Assembly: GCF_013343115.1 (NCBI RefSeq)
Contig: NZ_CP054570.1
Span: 1,178,001-1,242,000, forward strand
Direction: 5' to 3'
Source of the DNA: Streptococcus sanguinis
GTDB taxonomy: Bacteria; Bacillota; Bacilli; Lactobacillales; Streptococcaceae
DNA: 64,000 bases
Position numbers and translations under genes: made by a program. A model generated the notes under the pieces. That model was not told where the DNA came from. It was given only the letters and a program-made list of their open reading frames with translations, and searched no databases. The stretch's first letter is position 1; each line of letters begins with the position of its first letter. Shown one piece after another: positions 7,286 through 16,735 of this stretch.

Positions 7286-8431
7286 ATGACAAAATCAAAA
7301 TTTCAACTAGTTGGATCTCTTCTGCGCCCAGAAAATCTGCGCCAGTATAAAACAGAAATTGAGCACCGCGATGATATTCAATATCCCTTCTACGACAGCT
7401 TCCCAGGCTACCATGAGACGGAGACAGCAGACATCAAGGAGATTATCGCTGAGCAAAAGGCTAAGGGTATTGACATCCTGACGGATGGAGAATACTCCAA
7501 GTCTATGTGGCATCTGGACTTTGTCTGGGGACTTAAGGGAATCGAGCGCTACATTGCTGACCACGGCTATACCTTCAAGGACCACGACGGCGGGCAATAC
7601 GAGACCCGTAAGGATATTGGTATCCGCATCACAGCGCCACTCTCTGGTAAAAACCATCACTTTATCGAGATTTATAAGCTAGTCAAGGAAGAGGCTGCTG
7701 GTGACGATACCAAGCTGACTGTCTGGGGACCTGCCCATGCTTATACTGAGTTAGCTGTCTTTGACCGCTTGGCAGGACCGGGACAAGTTTATGAGTCCAA
7801 TGAAGACTTGAAAAAAGGCTTGATTCAAGCCTACAAAGAGTTTTTGGACGACTATAAGGCTGCTGGCGGACAGATTATCCAGTTTGACGACTGCCTCTGG
7901 GAACTCTTTGACGAGTCCAATCCTGCTAGCTTCTTTGCGGAGGGCAATGCTAGTCTGGCTGACCTGGCAGACGAGTTTGTCGCTATTAATAACGAAGTTG
8001 TAGACTACGCTCATGAGCTAGGACTGACTGTCTGGACCCACAACTGCCGTGGCAACTACGAAAGCCGTTCTGCTGCTGAAGGCACCTACGAAGCTATCGC
8101 GGAAAAATTCCTGCGCGACCAACACTATGATCGCTACTTCCTAGAGTGGGACAGCGATGTAGCTGGTGATGTATCAGCTCTAGCAGCTTTTAAAGACAAG
8201 GATGCAGAAGTCGTTTTAGGACTGCTCTCTAGTAAGACGACAGGCTTGGATGATGAAAAGCGTGTCCTAGACCTCCTCGAGAAAGCAGCAACCGTTCTAC
8301 CAAAAGAGCGTCTCCTGCTCTCCCACCAATGCGGCTTCGCCTCTTGTGACTCTGGAAACGAACTCACCATTGAACAACAATGGGCCAAAATCAAACAAGG
8401 CCAAGAAATCGCCCAGAAATTCTGGGGATAA
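7286..8431 (+). CDS. Short MetE-like methyltransferase (cobalamin-independent methionine synthase family)
   Basis: About 381 residues, half the size of MetE. It corresponds to the C-terminal catalytic barrel of MetE, as in the YxjG/YxjH group. Typical segments are GSLLRPENL near the start, ILTDGEYSKSMWHLDF, the conserved WTHNCRGNY and LLSHQCGFASC with the presumed zinc-binding His/Cys, and EWDSD. It probably transfers a methyl group to homocysteine or a related thiol. Two starts are possible: ATG 7268 has no ribosome site, while ATG 7286 has a weak purine stretch, so 7286 is preferred. It is a single gene with a terminator directly after it. It is not full MetE: the N-terminal folate-binding duplicate is missing, as normal for this subgroup. 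Confidence 0.82.
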   Translation: MTKSKFQLVGSLLRPENLRQYKTEIEHRDDIQYPFYDSFPGYHETETADIKEIIAEQKAKGIDILTDGEYSKSMWHLDFVWGLKGIERYIADHGYTFKDHDGGQYETRKDIGIRITAPLSGKNHHFIEIYKLVKEEAAGDDTKLTVWGPAHAYTELAVFDRLAGPGQVYESNEDLKKGLIQAYKEFLDDYKAAGGQIIQFDDCLWELFDESNPASFFAEGNASLADLADEFVAINNEVVDYAHELGLTVWTHNCRGNYESRSAAEGTYEAIAEKFLRDQHYDRYFLEWDSDVAGDVSALAAFKDKDAEVVLGLLSSKTTGLDDEKRVLDLLEKAATVLPKERLLLSHQCGFASCDSGNELTIEQQWAKIKQGQEIAQKFWG

Positions 8432-8438
8432 TAAGCAA

Positions 8439-8461
8439 AAAAAGCGGTATGACCGCTTTTT
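8439..8461. terminator. Terminator after the MetE-like gene
   Basis: Stem aaaaagcggt/accgcttttt with loop atg. The T run on the right serves the rightward gene; the A run on the left lets it also work leftward for the hydrolase gene. Confidence 0.85.
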
Positions 8462-8554
8462 CTATGCTTTTAAAATCAATTGTGAGCTGAATTAGATCTC
8501 TTTGATGAACTCCAGTTTCATCTACATCTGTTCAACATATTAAATCTTGGAGTA

Positions 8555-9367
8555 TCAGGAAAGTTCAATTCGCTTGAGCCAATTTTCAACCAAGGCCGTA
8601 AAGAGAGCCTCTTGATCTATCTGTGCATTGTGGCCAGCAAGATCCATTACAGCATGAGTTGCCCTTGGATAATAGTGAGACAGCTGGGCTAACTGCTGGA
8701 AGCCCACGACTTGGTCCTGCTTTCCTGCTATAAAAAGACTGGGCTTGTCATAGCTCTTTTCCTGTATCTCTTGATCCACTTCAAACGAAAAAGCATAGTT
8801 TTCTTGCAGCTTTTGGACAAAGGGAGCATTCATCATCTGAAGCCCTACTAGGATTTCTTTTGCAAACCGTCGATAAGTTTCTTTAGTCTGTAAAATCGCT
8901 AAATCAACGAAATCTTCGCTTTTGCCTGCTGTATCAAAACCTACCTCTCTAATTAGCAGGCTGTCTTTTGGCAGAATTCTTTCTTGCGGATTGGGTACAA
9001 CTACTGGACAAATAAGCAGCAAACCATCAATCTCCGACCTTTTCTTAGCCAAAATTCCTCTAGCAAGATAGCCACCATAAGACTCTCCAGCTAAGAGAAA
9101 GGTGTGTCCGCTGATTACAGTCTCTATAAAGTTCAAGAGCATCTCTAAAATCGCATCCGCACTTGCAAAAGCAGGATTGGCATCAGACTTACCCATGCCA
9201 GGCAAATCTAAATATATCCTTTTATAGTCAGCATGTTTCTCAAAAATAGGTTCCAAACATCCTTCCATCAATTCAGATGAACAGCCCAAACCATGAATTG
9301 CCAAGACTGGCTTTCCTTGACCAATCACTTTATAATATAATTTATTTCCCTGATAAGTAAAAAACAT
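8555..9367 (-). CDS. Alpha/beta hydrolase
   Basis: About 270 residues with a complete alpha/beta-hydrolase signature. The oxyanion region HGLGCSSE comes early, the nucleophile elbow is GESYGG, an acid candidate lies in AGKQDQV, and the catalytic histidine in AGHNAQID. It should hydrolyse an ester, amide or similar bond; substrate unknown. The start at 9367 is chosen because GGAG lies 5 nt upstream; an in-frame ATG at 9382 has the ribosome-like sequence too close. No signal peptide, so cytosolic. It lies between a MetE-like and a YbgA-family gene with no obvious functional link. Confidence 0.85.
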   Translation of the reverse strand: MFFTYQGNKLYYKVIGQGKPVLAIHGLGCSSELMEGCLEPIFEKHADYKRIYLDLPGMGKSDANPAFASADAILEMLLNFIETVISGHTFLLAGESYGGYLARGILAKKRSEIDGLLLICPVVVPNPQERILPKDSLLIREVGFDTAGKSEDFVDLAILQTKETYRRFAKEILVGLQMMNAPFVQKLQENYAFSFEVDQEIQEKSYDKPSLFIAGKQDQVVGFQQLAQLSHYYPRATHAVMDLAGHNAQIDQEALFTALVENWLKRIELS

Positions 9368-9532
9368 TTTTTCTCCAATCATACCTTAAAGACACGTTTT
9401 GCTCGAGGTGGAGCCTGTATCGAAACCAGTCAAAATAATATTGTTTATGAGCCTAACAAATTATTCTTACCATCTACACCCCTCAAAGCTACTAGACGAG
9501 CAAGCTTATTCTTTCCCCTTGATTTCAGTTCC

Positions 9533-9925
9533 TCATTCTTCATCACCAAATAACAAAGTGGATTTCTGCAGATAAGGATTGGGATACTTGACTAGCAGGT
9601 TCCTTACAGCTGTTACCAAGTCTTTCTGCTCAGCCTGACCGGATTGGTAACGAAGCAAAAGATGCATAAAATCTTCTTTTTCAGTCGTACTCGCTTTTTT
9701 CTTAAAATAGCCCCATATATGCTGAAAGGCATTGCTGACCTGACCACGATTTTCAGGCAAGGCTACCGCCTGGTCAATCAAGCCTTGAACATGTGCTGCT
9801 TCCACCGAGTCGCTTTTTAGATATTTGCGGATTTCCAGATAGATCTTACTGGAATGACTGAGAACCAGATATTTATTTCTAGCCCAAAGAGTCTGACATT
9901 GGGATATTTGGTTTGAATTTTCCAT
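9533..9925 (-). CDS. YbgA family protein (DUF1722)
   Basis: A 130-residue protein matching the YbgA/DUF1722 pattern: the opening CQTLWARNKYLVLSHS is the hallmark, followed by a helical domain with ENRGQVSNAFQHIWGYFKKK and ending YPNPYLQKSTLL. Function is not firmly established. In many bacteria the domain is fused to or near DUF523 and photolyase genes, but neither is present here. Length agrees with the stand-alone form. It has no membrane segment. Single gene. Confidence 0.8.
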   Translation of the reverse strand: MENSNQISQCQTLWARNKYLVLSHSSKIYLEIRKYLKSDSVEAAHVQGLIDQAVALPENRGQVSNAFQHIWGYFKKKASTTEKEDFMHLLLRYQSGQAEQKDLVTAVRNLLVKYPNPYLQKSTLLFGDEE

Positions 9926-10049
9926 AATTACTTTTCCTACTGATTTTCAATTTCAAACACTACTCGTTCATCTGCATCACTGCTCGCATCCTAGTAAGAT
10001 AGAAAGCAAATCAAATATGATTTGAATAGGTTTTCGAAGAGTATTAATC

Positions 10050-10074
10050 AAAATCCCCAATCACATGACTGGGG
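10050..10074 (-). terminator. Possible terminator after pheT
   Basis: Minus-strand hairpin CCCCA...TGGGG followed by ATTTTGATT. The T run is interrupted, so efficiency may be modest. Confidence 0.5.
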
Positions 10075-10083
10075 AATAATTCA

Positions 10084-12489
10084 TTAACGCAACTCTGCGC
10101 CGAGTTTTTCGATCAGAGATTTTTCGATTTTTTCCATGTATTTAGCCACTTCCTCGTCAGTCAGGCTAGCTTCTGGATTTTGGAAAGTCAGGCTGTAGGC
10201 CATGGATTTGAGACCGACACCTAGCTTGTCACCAGAGAAGATATCAAAGAGCTTAATATCTGTCAAGCGCTTAACACCAGCAGCTTGGATTGCATCAAGG
10301 ACCTCTTGGTGAGTGATTTCAGCCTTGAGCAAAAGGGCCACATCACGGCTGACAGCTGGGAATTTAGTGATTTCCGTAAATGGCTGTGCTGGCTGGAGCT
10401 GCTCTTCGATAGCAGACAGATTGAGCTCAGCCACATAAGTTTCAGGAATGTCGTAAGCCTTGGCTGTCGCAGGATGGACTTGGCCGACAAAGCCGACAGG
10501 CTGGCCATTGATAGAGATTAAGGCAGTACGCCCAGGATGCAGGCTCTTAATCTGGTTGCTAGCTGCGTATTCAGCTTTCAAGCCCAACTTAGCAAAGAGT
10601 GCTTCCACTACACCCTTAGCATAGAAGAAATCAACTGCTACTGGCTTGGTCTGGAAGTCTTTTTCATTAACCAGACCTGTCAAAGCAAAGGCAAAGCTAT
10701 TGATTTCGTTTGGCAGGTCTTCCTTAGGATTGCCAGTCTGCTCAAAGACTTTACCAATCTCATAGAGGGCTAGGTTCTTATTCTTACGAGCCACATTGTA
10801 GGCTAAGGAGTCCAAAATACCGGAAACCATGTTCTGACGAAGAACAGAGCGCTCCACTGTCATTGGCCACATGAGCTCAGTCAAGTTGCTAGGATTGAGA
10901 GTGAACTCAATCGCCTTTTCTGGTGTCGTCAAAGCATAGGTAATGATTTCTGTCAGACCAACTCCCTCTGCTAAGGTCCGCACTTGACGGCGCAGTTGTT
11001 GTGTTGCAGTCAATTCACCAGCAGTCCCGTCATCTTTTGGCAGACTAGCTGGCAATTTGTCATAGCCGTAAATGCGGGCAATTTCTTCATAGAGGTCTGC
11101 TTCGATTGAAATATCCCAACGACGGCGAGGGACGCTGACAGTGAACTGTTCAGCATTTCCTGACAAGCCAAAGCCAAGTCTGCGGAAGACATCCACAATA
11201 TCTGTATAAAGTAAGTCTGTTCCCAAAACTCGGTCGACATCCGCTAGACTGGATACCACTTCTATATCACTAGTGTCTAAGCTGCCAGCGGATACGATAC
11301 CAGCCTGAACAGTTGCACCTGCCAAGTCTGCAATCATACTTGCTGCCGCATCCAGAGCTTCATTGACAGTTGCCACATTGATTCCTTTTTCAAAGCGGGA
11401 AGATGATTCCGAGCGCAGGTTAAGGCGACCGCTAGTCTTGCGAATTGATTTTCCATCAAAGACAGCTGCTTCCAAGACGACACGACTAGATTTCTCAGAG
11501 ATTTCTGTTGCTTGACCACCCATGACACCAGCCAGAGCAACAGGCTTATCTGCCACAGTGATGACTAGGTCGCTCACTTCCAACTCCCGCTCTTCGCCAT
11601 CCAGCGTCACCAGTTTTTCACCAGCACGCGCTTCCCGCACGACAATCTCGTCACCCTCAAACGTATCCAAATCAAAGGCATGCATGGGCTGACCAAAGTA
11701 GAGCAGAATATAGTTGGTCACATCCACTACATTGTTAATCGGACGGATTCCTTCGTTCATGAGGAGATTTTGCAGCCACTGAGGACTTGGGGCAATAGTG
11801 ACATTTTCCAAGATACGAGCCGCGTAATAAGGAGCTTTCTCTGTCTCAAGGGCTACTGAAAGACTGTCCGCTGCCTGCTTTTCATTTTCCACCAGCGAAA
11901 AATCTTTGAAATGTACTGACTTATCATAAATCGCAGCCACTTCATGAGCCACCCCACGCATAGACAGAGCATCAGCCCGGTTTGGTGTGATGGAAAGTTC
12001 GATAATCTCATCATCCAAGTCCAGATAAGAGAAGACTTCCTCGCCCGGCACTGCTTCTTCAGGCAGGATTTGAATGCCATCCGCAAATTCCTTTGGCACA
12101 ACAGAATCAGAAATACCCAGCTCACCCAGAGAGCAGATCATGCCCAGCGACTCCAAGCCCCGGATTTTCCCTTTTTTAATCTTATAATTATCCGCAATGC
12201 GAGCACCTGGCAAAGCCACCATAACCTTGATGCCTGCACGAACATTTGGAGCACCACAGACAATCTGACGGTTCTCCTCTTCTCCGACATTGACTTGACA
12301 AACATGCAGGTGGGTATCAGGAACATCCTCACACGATACCACCTCACCAACGACAATTTTAGACAGGCCCGCAGCTGGTGATGTCACACCTTCCACTTCA
12401 ATTCCTGTCGTTGACATTTTCTCAGCCAGCTCAGCGCTCGCCACATCAATGTCTACTAACTCTTTTAACCACTTATAACTTACTAGCAT
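10084..12489 (-). CDS. pheT: Phenylalanyl-tRNA synthetase beta subunit
   Basis: 801 residues, the normal length for bacterial PheT. Visible regions: the N-terminal tRNA-binding OB fold at about residues 40-150 ([20 protein letters not shown]), the B3/B4 editing domain ([20 protein letters not shown] onward), the B5 domain, the catalytic-like core ([14 protein letters not shown]) and the C-terminal anticodon-binding FDX-ACB domain ([13 protein letters not shown]). With PheS it forms the alpha2-beta2 enzyme that charges tRNA-Phe and edits mischarged Tyr. It lies downstream of pheS and a GNAT gene, separated from the latter by 247 bp. The pheS-GNAT-pheT order is known in streptococci. Confidence 0.98.
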   Translation of the reverse strand: MLVSYKWLKELVDIDVASAELAEKMSTTGIEVEGVTSPAAGLSKIVVGEVVSCEDVPDTHLHVCQVNVGEEENRQIVCGAPNVRAGIKVMVALPGARIADNYKIKKGKIRGLESLGMICSLGELGISDSVVPKEFADGIQILPEEAVPGEEVFSYLDLDDEIIELSITPNRADALSMRGVAHEVAAIYDKSVHFKDFSLVENEKQAADSLSVALETEKAPYYAARILENVTIAPSPQWLQNLLMNEGIRPINNVVDVTNYILLYFGQPMHAFDLDTFEGDEIVVREARAGEKLVTLDGEERELEVSDLVITVADKPVALAGVMGGQATEISEKSSRVVLEAAVFDGKSIRKTSGRLNLRSESSSRFEKGINVATVNEALDAAASMIADLAGATVQAGIVSAGSLDTSDIEVVSSLADVDRVLGTDLLYTDIVDVFRRLGFGLSGNAEQFTVSVPRRRWDISIEADLYEEIARIYGYDKLPASLPKDDGTAGELTATQQLRRQVRTLAEGVGLTEIITYALTTPEKAIEFTLNPSNLTELMWPMTVERSVLRQNMVSGILDSLAYNVARKNKNLALYEIGKVFEQTGNPKEDLPNEINSFAFALTGLVNEKDFQTKPVAVDFFYAKGVVEALFAKLGLKAEYAASNQIKSLHPGRTALISINGQPVGFVGQVHPATAKAYDIPETYVAELNLSAIEEQLQPAQPFTEITKFPAVSRDVALLLKAEITHQEVLDAIQAAGVKRLTDIKLFDIFSGDKLGVGLKSMAYSLTFQNPEASLTDEEVAKYMEKIEKSLIEKLGAELR

Positions 12490-12736
12490 ATTTAAGATAC
12501 CAAGGGCGTCAAAAACGACTGAAAAATAGGAGATTTGCTAAACATTCGACGAATGATCGCAAGTCTATCTTTTTTTCGAGTTTTTAGCCCGGGTTCAATT
12601 CCTTTCTCTATTCTATCGCTGAGGAACTTGACCGACCAAATTTTAGGGATTTGTCTGAAATCCTGATTTCAGAAACTAATCATCTAAATTTCGAGCTTTT
12701 AGGTCGTATTCATTTCCTCTCTTTAAATTTTCTTGT
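12490..12736. other. Non-coding gap between the GNAT gene and pheT with an imperfect direct repeat
   Basis: No open gene on either strand. Two similar segments, about 12575-12610 and 12689-12722, share tttcgag-ttttag and ttcatttcctct-like blocks in the same order. There is no clear terminator, so pheT may be reached by read-through from the T-box-controlled promoter upstream of pheS. Confidence 0.5.
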
Positions 12737-13246
12737 TTATTTTAATTTCTTGCGCAGCAGCCAGTCTGTATCTACTGTCTCGCCAGTAATATAGTCGTGC
12801 TGACTGAATTTTTCAAAGCCGTATTTGAAGTAAAAATCTTGAGCTCTAAAATTCTTTTCCCAGACGCCCAGCCAGACCCAGTCAAAGCCTCGTTTCTCGG
12901 CTTCATCTAAGGCAAATTCAAACATTTCCTTGCCCAAACCTTGACCATGATAGGTTTTCAAGACATAGATTCGCTGAACCTCAAAGGCTTGTGGCAGTTC
13001 TTGCTCTGTTTGAGCCCGGCCCCAGTTAAACTTGAGAAAACCAGCAATTTTATCATCTTTGACAACAAAATAGGTCTCTGACTCAGGATCTGCCAGTTCC
13101 TTTTCGATAGTTGCAAGCGACAGCTCATTGTCAAAATAATGAGCCATATCAGCTTCCTTGATAAAAGGACCAAAAGTTTCTTGATAAGTCGCGACCTCCA
13201 ACTCTCGCAAGAGACTCGCTTCTTCTTTCTTGACTCTGACTAGCAT
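12737..13246 (-). CDS. GNAT acetyltransferase between pheS and pheT
   Basis: A 169-residue acetyltransferase resembling the PaiA/spermine-spermidine type: QRIYVLKTYHGQGLGKEMF is motif A, followed by WLGVWEKNFRAQDFYFKYGF. The opening YQETFGPFIKEADM segment is also typical of this group. It lies 45 bp after pheS and before pheT. Its presence inside the Phe-tRNA synthetase unit is conserved in related streptococci and suggests co-expression under the Phe T-box, though no link between acetylation and tRNA charging is known to me. Confidence 0.85.
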   Translation of the reverse strand: MLVRVKKEEASLLRELEVATYQETFGPFIKEADMAHYFDNELSLATIEKELADPESETYFVVKDDKIAGFLKFNWGRAQTEQELPQAFEVQRIYVLKTYHGQGLGKEMFEFALDEAEKRGFDWVWLGVWEKNFRAQDFYFKYGFEKFSQHDYITGETVDTDWLLRKKLK

Positions 13247-13291
13247 ACTGCACTCCTTTCTCAGAAAAGCTGCATCTATGAATACAGGTTT

Positions 13292-14341
13292 CTACTTAAA
13301 CTGCTGAGAAAAACGAATATCTCCTTGGTAGAAGCCACGAATATCGTTGATACCGTAGCGGAGCATAGCTACCCGCTCTTGGCCGAGACCAAAGGCAAAT
13401 CCAGAGTATTTCTCTGCATCAATGCCGCTCATTTCCAGCACGCGTGGATGCACCATACCGGCTCCCATAATCTCAATCCAGCCGGTCTTCTTGCAGACAT
13501 TACAGCCGGCTCCGCCACACTTAAAGCAGGAAACATCCACTTCAACAGACGGCTCTGTGAATGGGAAGTAAGACGGACGCAGACGGATACTGCGGTCTTG
13601 GCCAAACATCTTCTGGACAATCAGCTGCAGCGTTCCTTGCAGGTTGGCCATGGAAATATTTTCTCCAACCACCAAGCCTTCAATCTGATGGAACTGGTGG
13701 GAGTGAGTCGCATCATCGGTATCCCGACGGAAAACGCGCCCTGGTGAGATCATCTTGAGTGGCCCTTTAGAAAAGTCATGAGCGTCCATAGCTCGCGCCT
13801 GTACCGGACTAGTGTGGGTTCTGAGCAGGATCTCCTCTGTAATGTAGAAAGTGTCCTGCATATCCCGTGCTGGGTGGTCCTTAGGCAGATTCATCCGCTC
13901 AAAGTTGTAATAGTCCTTTTCCACTTCAAAGCCGTCCACGACCTGATAGCCCATCCCGATGAAAATATCTTCAATTTCTTCACTAGTCTGACTAAGAATA
14001 TGACGGTTCCCTACTGGAATTCGACGGCCTGGTAGAGTCACATCCAAGGATTCCTCAGCCAGTTTCAGAGCTACTAATTGCTCTTCCATCAGTTGAGCAG
14101 TCTTCTCAAAGGCTGCTGTCAGAATGTCTCGCGCTTCATTGACATGCTTCCCGATAATCGGACGCATTTCAGCTGAGATATCCTTCATCCCTTTCAAGAC
14201 TTCAGTCAGTGAACCTTTTTTACCCAAGACAGCTACACGCAAGTCTTGCAGTTCTTTTTGATTCTCAGCCTTGAGCTGCTTGAGAGAAGCTAGAGTCTCT
14301 TCTCGCAAGCTTTTTAGTTGTTCTTCAATCGTTTTCGTCAT
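13292..14341 (-). CDS. pheS: Phenylalanyl-tRNA synthetase alpha subunit
   Basis: 349 residues, full length. The N-terminal coiled coil that contacts tRNA (residues 1-90) is followed by the class II catalytic domain: motif 2 ([19 protein letters not shown]) and motif 3 ([14 protein letters not shown]) are intact. The cysteine pairs [16 protein letters not shown] in the insertion are a variant present in some Firmicutes. It charges tRNA-Phe with PheT. A strong ribosome site (GGAGGGAAA) precedes the ATG. A T-box leader (14351-14552) controls it. Confidence 0.98.
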   Translation of the reverse strand: MTKTIEEQLKSLREETLASLKQLKAENQKELQDLRVAVLGKKGSLTEVLKGMKDISAEMRPIIGKHVNEARDILTAAFEKTAQLMEEQLVALKLAEESLDVTLPGRRIPVGNRHILSQTSEEIEDIFIGMGYQVVDGFEVEKDYYNFERMNLPKDHPARDMQDTFYITEEILLRTHTSPVQARAMDAHDFSKGPLKMISPGRVFRRDTDDATHSHQFHQIEGLVVGENISMANLQGTLQLIVQKMFGQDRSIRLRPSYFPFTEPSVEVDVSCFKCGGAGCNVCKKTGWIEIMGAGMVHPRVLEMSGIDAEKYSGFAFGLGQERVAMLRYGINDIRGFYQGDIRFSQQFK

Positions 14342-14350
14342 TTTCCCTCC

Positions 14351-14552
14351 AAAATAAAAAGCGCGCCAATCTCCATAAGCGGAGCGTTGACACGCGGTAC
14401 CATCCGTTTTTTATCTGGCAAGCCAGACCTTACTTATCAATCCTAGAGCAAGTGAATTCACCTAGCTTTCATCTAGAGAGCTTTCAGTCGATGGCTCCCC
14501 TCCCTGTTAAACTTCCCCTAGGTTACTGGTCTTGCGGATTGCTATTTAGTTA
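14351..14552 (-). ncRNA. T-box riboswitch, phenylalanine type
   Basis: Leader of pheS. The T-box sequence GGATGGTACCGCG lies at 14393-14405 (minus strand). A GC-rich terminator stem (14361-14395) followed by TTTTTATTTT sits just before the gene. Stem I carries TGAATTCAC at about 14452-14460; the triplet UUC (14454-14456), followed by A, is the likely specifier for Phe. Uncharged tRNA-Phe should bind and prevent termination, raising pheS-GNAT-pheT expression. Confidence 0.92.
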
Positions 14553-14558
14553 TATTTC

Positions 14559-14587
14559 ATTCTAACAGATTTCTAAACATTTCGCAA
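14559..14587 (-). promoter_or_regulatory. Promoter of the pheS T-box unit
   Basis: Minus-strand -35 TTGCGA (14582-14587) and -10 TAGAAT (14559-14564), spacing 17 bp, placing transcription start near 14552. Confidence 0.75.
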
Positions 14588-14623
14588 GCTAATCCAGCTG
14601 ATTTCCACGCTCGAATGGAAGCC

Positions 14624-15358
14624 CTACCCTTTCATCCTCTTTTTGAAGATCCAGACAGAAGGGATAAAGAATAGGAAAGCATAGAGCAGAACCCAAAACA
14701 GATGAGGCAAAAGCGAATTCAAATCTTGAGCCAATGCCAACTGAACAGCCTTTGCTGCATGGGCAAATGGCAAGGTATTGCAAAATGCTTCAAAACCACC
14801 TCCTATCATCTCAATCGGAAGCACTGCTCCACTGAGAAAAACCGTGGCATTGACAAGAATAGTTCCAAAACCACTGACTGCATTACTGCTAGAGAAGGCT
14901 GATCCTAAAAGCAAGCCCAAGGAAATAAAGAACAAAGCCACTGGAATCAAAACCAAGAGGGCATAAAAAGTTCCCAGATTTAAGGATAAGCCAAAAATCA
15001 TGGCAGTCGCAAAACTGGCTATGCCCTGTAAAAGAGCCAGAGGCAGAACTGGAATCGAATAGCCCAAAATGTAATCCACACTCCGAAGCGGAGTTGATAG
15101 GAGACGCATGAGAAAAGAGCTATTGCGATCCGTGGTCATTAAACTGCCAACAAAAATAGTTAGCCAGGAAGCACCAAACACCATCATACTTGGGGCAAAA
15201 TTTTCAATGGAAAATATAGCTGGCATCCCTTTGAGGCTCTGTTTCATAAGGGACAGGGCGATAATCAGAAAGACAGGAAAACCAATTCCCATCAGACTGC
15301 TGACATAATCACGCATGATTTCTTTGAAATTGCGCTTTGCAAAAATGAAGGCTCTCAT
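14624..15358 (-). CDS. ABC-2 type transporter permease
   Basis: A 244-residue membrane protein with six predicted hydrophobic segments (for example FPVFLIIALSLMKQ, MMVFGASWLTIFVGSLM, ALLVLIPVALFFISLGLLL). It has the ABC-2 exporter layout, including the short R/S-rich loop TDRNSSFLMRLLSTPLRSVD before the third segment. Its start overlaps the stop of the ATPase gene by 4 bp (ATGA), so the two are translationally coupled. Likely role: export of a drug, peptide or lipid. Since the partner ATPase gene is frameshifted in this sequence, the transporter may be inactive in this strain. Confidence 0.85.
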   Translation of the reverse strand: MRAFIFAKRNFKEIMRDYVSSLMGIGFPVFLIIALSLMKQSLKGMPAIFSIENFAPSMMVFGASWLTIFVGSLMTTDRNSSFLMRLLSTPLRSVDYILGYSIPVLPLALLQGIASFATAMIFGLSLNLGTFYALLVLIPVALFFISLGLLLGSAFSSSNAVSGFGTILVNATVFLSGAVLPIEMIGGGFEAFCNTLPFAHAAKAVQLALAQDLNSLLPHLFWVLLYAFLFFIPSVWIFKKRMKG

Positions 15359-16087
15359 GCTAATTCCCCTCCTTCCGTATAGGACAAAAAGGCCTCTTCA
15401 AAATCCTTCTTGCCGGAAGCTTGGATAATTTCCTCTGCTGTTCCCAAGATCTGCACCACTCCCTTATCCATAATGCAAAGTCGGTCGGCCAAAGCCTCGG
15501 CTTCTTCTAGATAATGGGTGGTCAGAATCACTGTAACTTTTCCCTTTAGTTGCTCAATATTCTTCCATAACTCCCTTCTAGCCCTTACATCCAGCCCCAA
15601 GGTCGGTTCATCCAGAAACAGAATCTTGGGCTGACTGATTAGAGCCATTGCAATACTGAGCTTGCGCTGCCAGCCACCTGACAGGGACTTGGCCCGATCA
15701 TGCTGCCTATCCGTCAGGTCAAATGTCTCCATCAGATGCTCTGTCTTTTGCGCCGCTTTTTCCTTAGAAAATCCATAAAGACGCGCAATCATCTCCAGAT
15801 TTTCCTTGACAGTCAGCTTGGGAGCAACAGCTGTTTCCTGAGGTGAAACATTAATCATTTCCTTGACAGCATCTTCCTCCTTGCGAATGCTATGACCTAG
15901 CATTAGGGCATCTCCTGCTGTCGGTTCAACTAGATAGGACAGCATCTTGATTGTCGTTGTCTTCCCCGCACCATTAGAACCCAGCATGGCAAAGAATTCA
16001 CCCTCTTCAATTTTTAGATCCAAACCATCAACAACCCGTCTTTGAGCCGTATTGTTTGGTCAAATCCTGCATCTCAACTGCATACAT
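15355..16087 (-). pseudogene. ABC-2 transporter ATPase, frameshifted near the N terminus
   Basis: The main open frame (15355-16023, TTG or internal start) holds Walker A (GSNGAGKTTT), signature (LSGGWQRKLSIAMAL), Walker B (ILFLDEPTLGLD) and H-loop (TTHYLEEAE), but lacks the first beta strand. That part is found upstream in another frame: from ATG 16087, with AGGAGA 7 nt before it, the sequence reads MYAVEMQDLTKQYGSK and then hits TGA at 16028. Removing one base of the run at about 16043 (AAAGACGGG) joins the two into a normal N terminus (TKQYGS-RRVVDGLDLKIEEG). So the gene has a single-base insertion, either a true mutation or a sequencing error. Intact length would be about 244 residues. Confidence 0.8.
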
Positions 16088-16228
16088 AAGGACATCTCCT
16101 TTCATCAGATATGAGGAACTAAAAAATGAAATGTTATTTAAAGATATGACTTTGACATCTAAAGCTAGTCACAACTTACTCATTTAGCTAAAAACTAAGC
16201 TATTTTAACTCAATTTCGAAAGAGTTTT

Positions 16229-16262
16229 GTATAATTTGTATAACTTCTTATACTTATTATAC
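16229..16262. promoter_or_regulatory. 34-bp operator-like dyad before the ABC-2 operon
   Basis: gtataatttgtataa and ttatacttattatac are near-perfect inverted copies (13 of 15) around cttc. The right arm contains the -10 box of the leftward promoter, so binding here would repress the ABC-2 transporter. The regulator is unknown; an AbrB-like gene lies directly upstream. Confidence 0.6.
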
Positions 16263-16284
16263 ACCTATTCATTAGTAATAGCAA
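16256..16284 (-). promoter_or_regulatory. Promoter of the ABC-2 transporter
   Basis: Minus-strand -35 TTGCTA (16279-16284) and -10 TATAAT (16256-16261), spacing 17 bp. It gives a leader of about 165 nt before the ATPase start at 16087. Confidence 0.65.
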
Positions 16285-16292
16285 ATAAAAGC

Positions 16293-16320
16293 AAAAGAAA
16301 AAATCTGCTCACGCAGATTT
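16293..16320 (-). terminator. Terminator of the AbrB-like gene
   Basis: Minus-strand stem aaatctgc-gtga-gcagattt followed by TTTCTTTTGCTTTTATT. It separates the regulator transcript from the ABC-2 operon. Confidence 0.8.
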
Positions 16321-16325
16321 CTGTT

Positions 16326-16625
16326 TTATAAATCACTTTTTGAATTTTTGTCTCCATTGAAGGTCTGATTAAATAGATCTTCATAGAGCTCGTAACGCTG
16401 GATGGCAATACCTTGCTGGGCATCTGCAAAGAGGACCAGAGCATCCCCAGGTCGAATTTCAAACATATCTCTCACTTCTTTTGGAATGACAATCTGCCCC
16501 TTGGGGCCAACCTTGACCGATCCCATATAGCGGTTTTTTTGAATATCTTCTTCCATTCTTTCTTGACTAACTCCCTTTCCGCTTCTATCTCTTCGTAAAA
16601 TCCACTGGAGCAAACTGCACTTCAT
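16326..16625 (-). CDS. AbrB/SpoVT-type DNA-binding protein
   Basis: A 99-residue protein. Residues 34-70 are a swapped-hairpin AbrB domain (VKVGPKGQIVIPKEVRDMF, EIRPGDALVLF). It may be a transition-state-type regulator or an antitoxin, but no toxin gene is next to it. ATG 16625 is preferred because a good promoter places transcription start near 16649 and AGAAGAG lies just before it; ATG 16556 would give a 76-residue protein with no ribosome site. It lies between trpX and the ABC-2 operon, whose promoter contains a large dyad, so it may regulate that transporter. Confidence 0.75.
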   Translation of the reverse strand: MKCSLLQWILRRDRSGKGVSQERMEEDIQKNRYMGSVKVGPKGQIVIPKEVRDMFEIRPGDALVLFADAQQGIAIQRYELYEDLFNQTFNGDKNSKSDL

Positions 16626-16655
16626 TTGCTCTTCTCATTCACTTGAGCCAATTCT

Positions 16656-16684
16656 ATTATACAACTGCGAGAAAGGTTTTACAA
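16656..16684 (-). promoter_or_regulatory. Promoter of the AbrB-like gene
   Basis: Minus-strand -35 TTGTAA (16679-16684) and -10 TATAAT (16656-16661), spacing 17 bp. The -35 lies close to the trpX terminator stem. Confidence 0.65.
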
Positions 16685-16699
16685 GAAGAGACTATCGAG

Positions 16700-16731
16700 A
16701 AAAAGAAGTCCGTCAAACAACAGACTTCCTT
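16700..16731 (-). terminator. Terminator of trpX
   Basis: Minus-strand stem gaagtc...gacttc (16705-16728) followed by TTTTTCTC. It lies right after the trpX stop codon and makes trpX monocistronic. Confidence 0.8.
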
Positions 16732-16735
16732 CTTT

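Noticed and set aside
9368..9532. Possible small gene between the hydrolase and YbgA-family genes
   Set aside because: No start with a ribosome site and no open frame of useful length on either strand.
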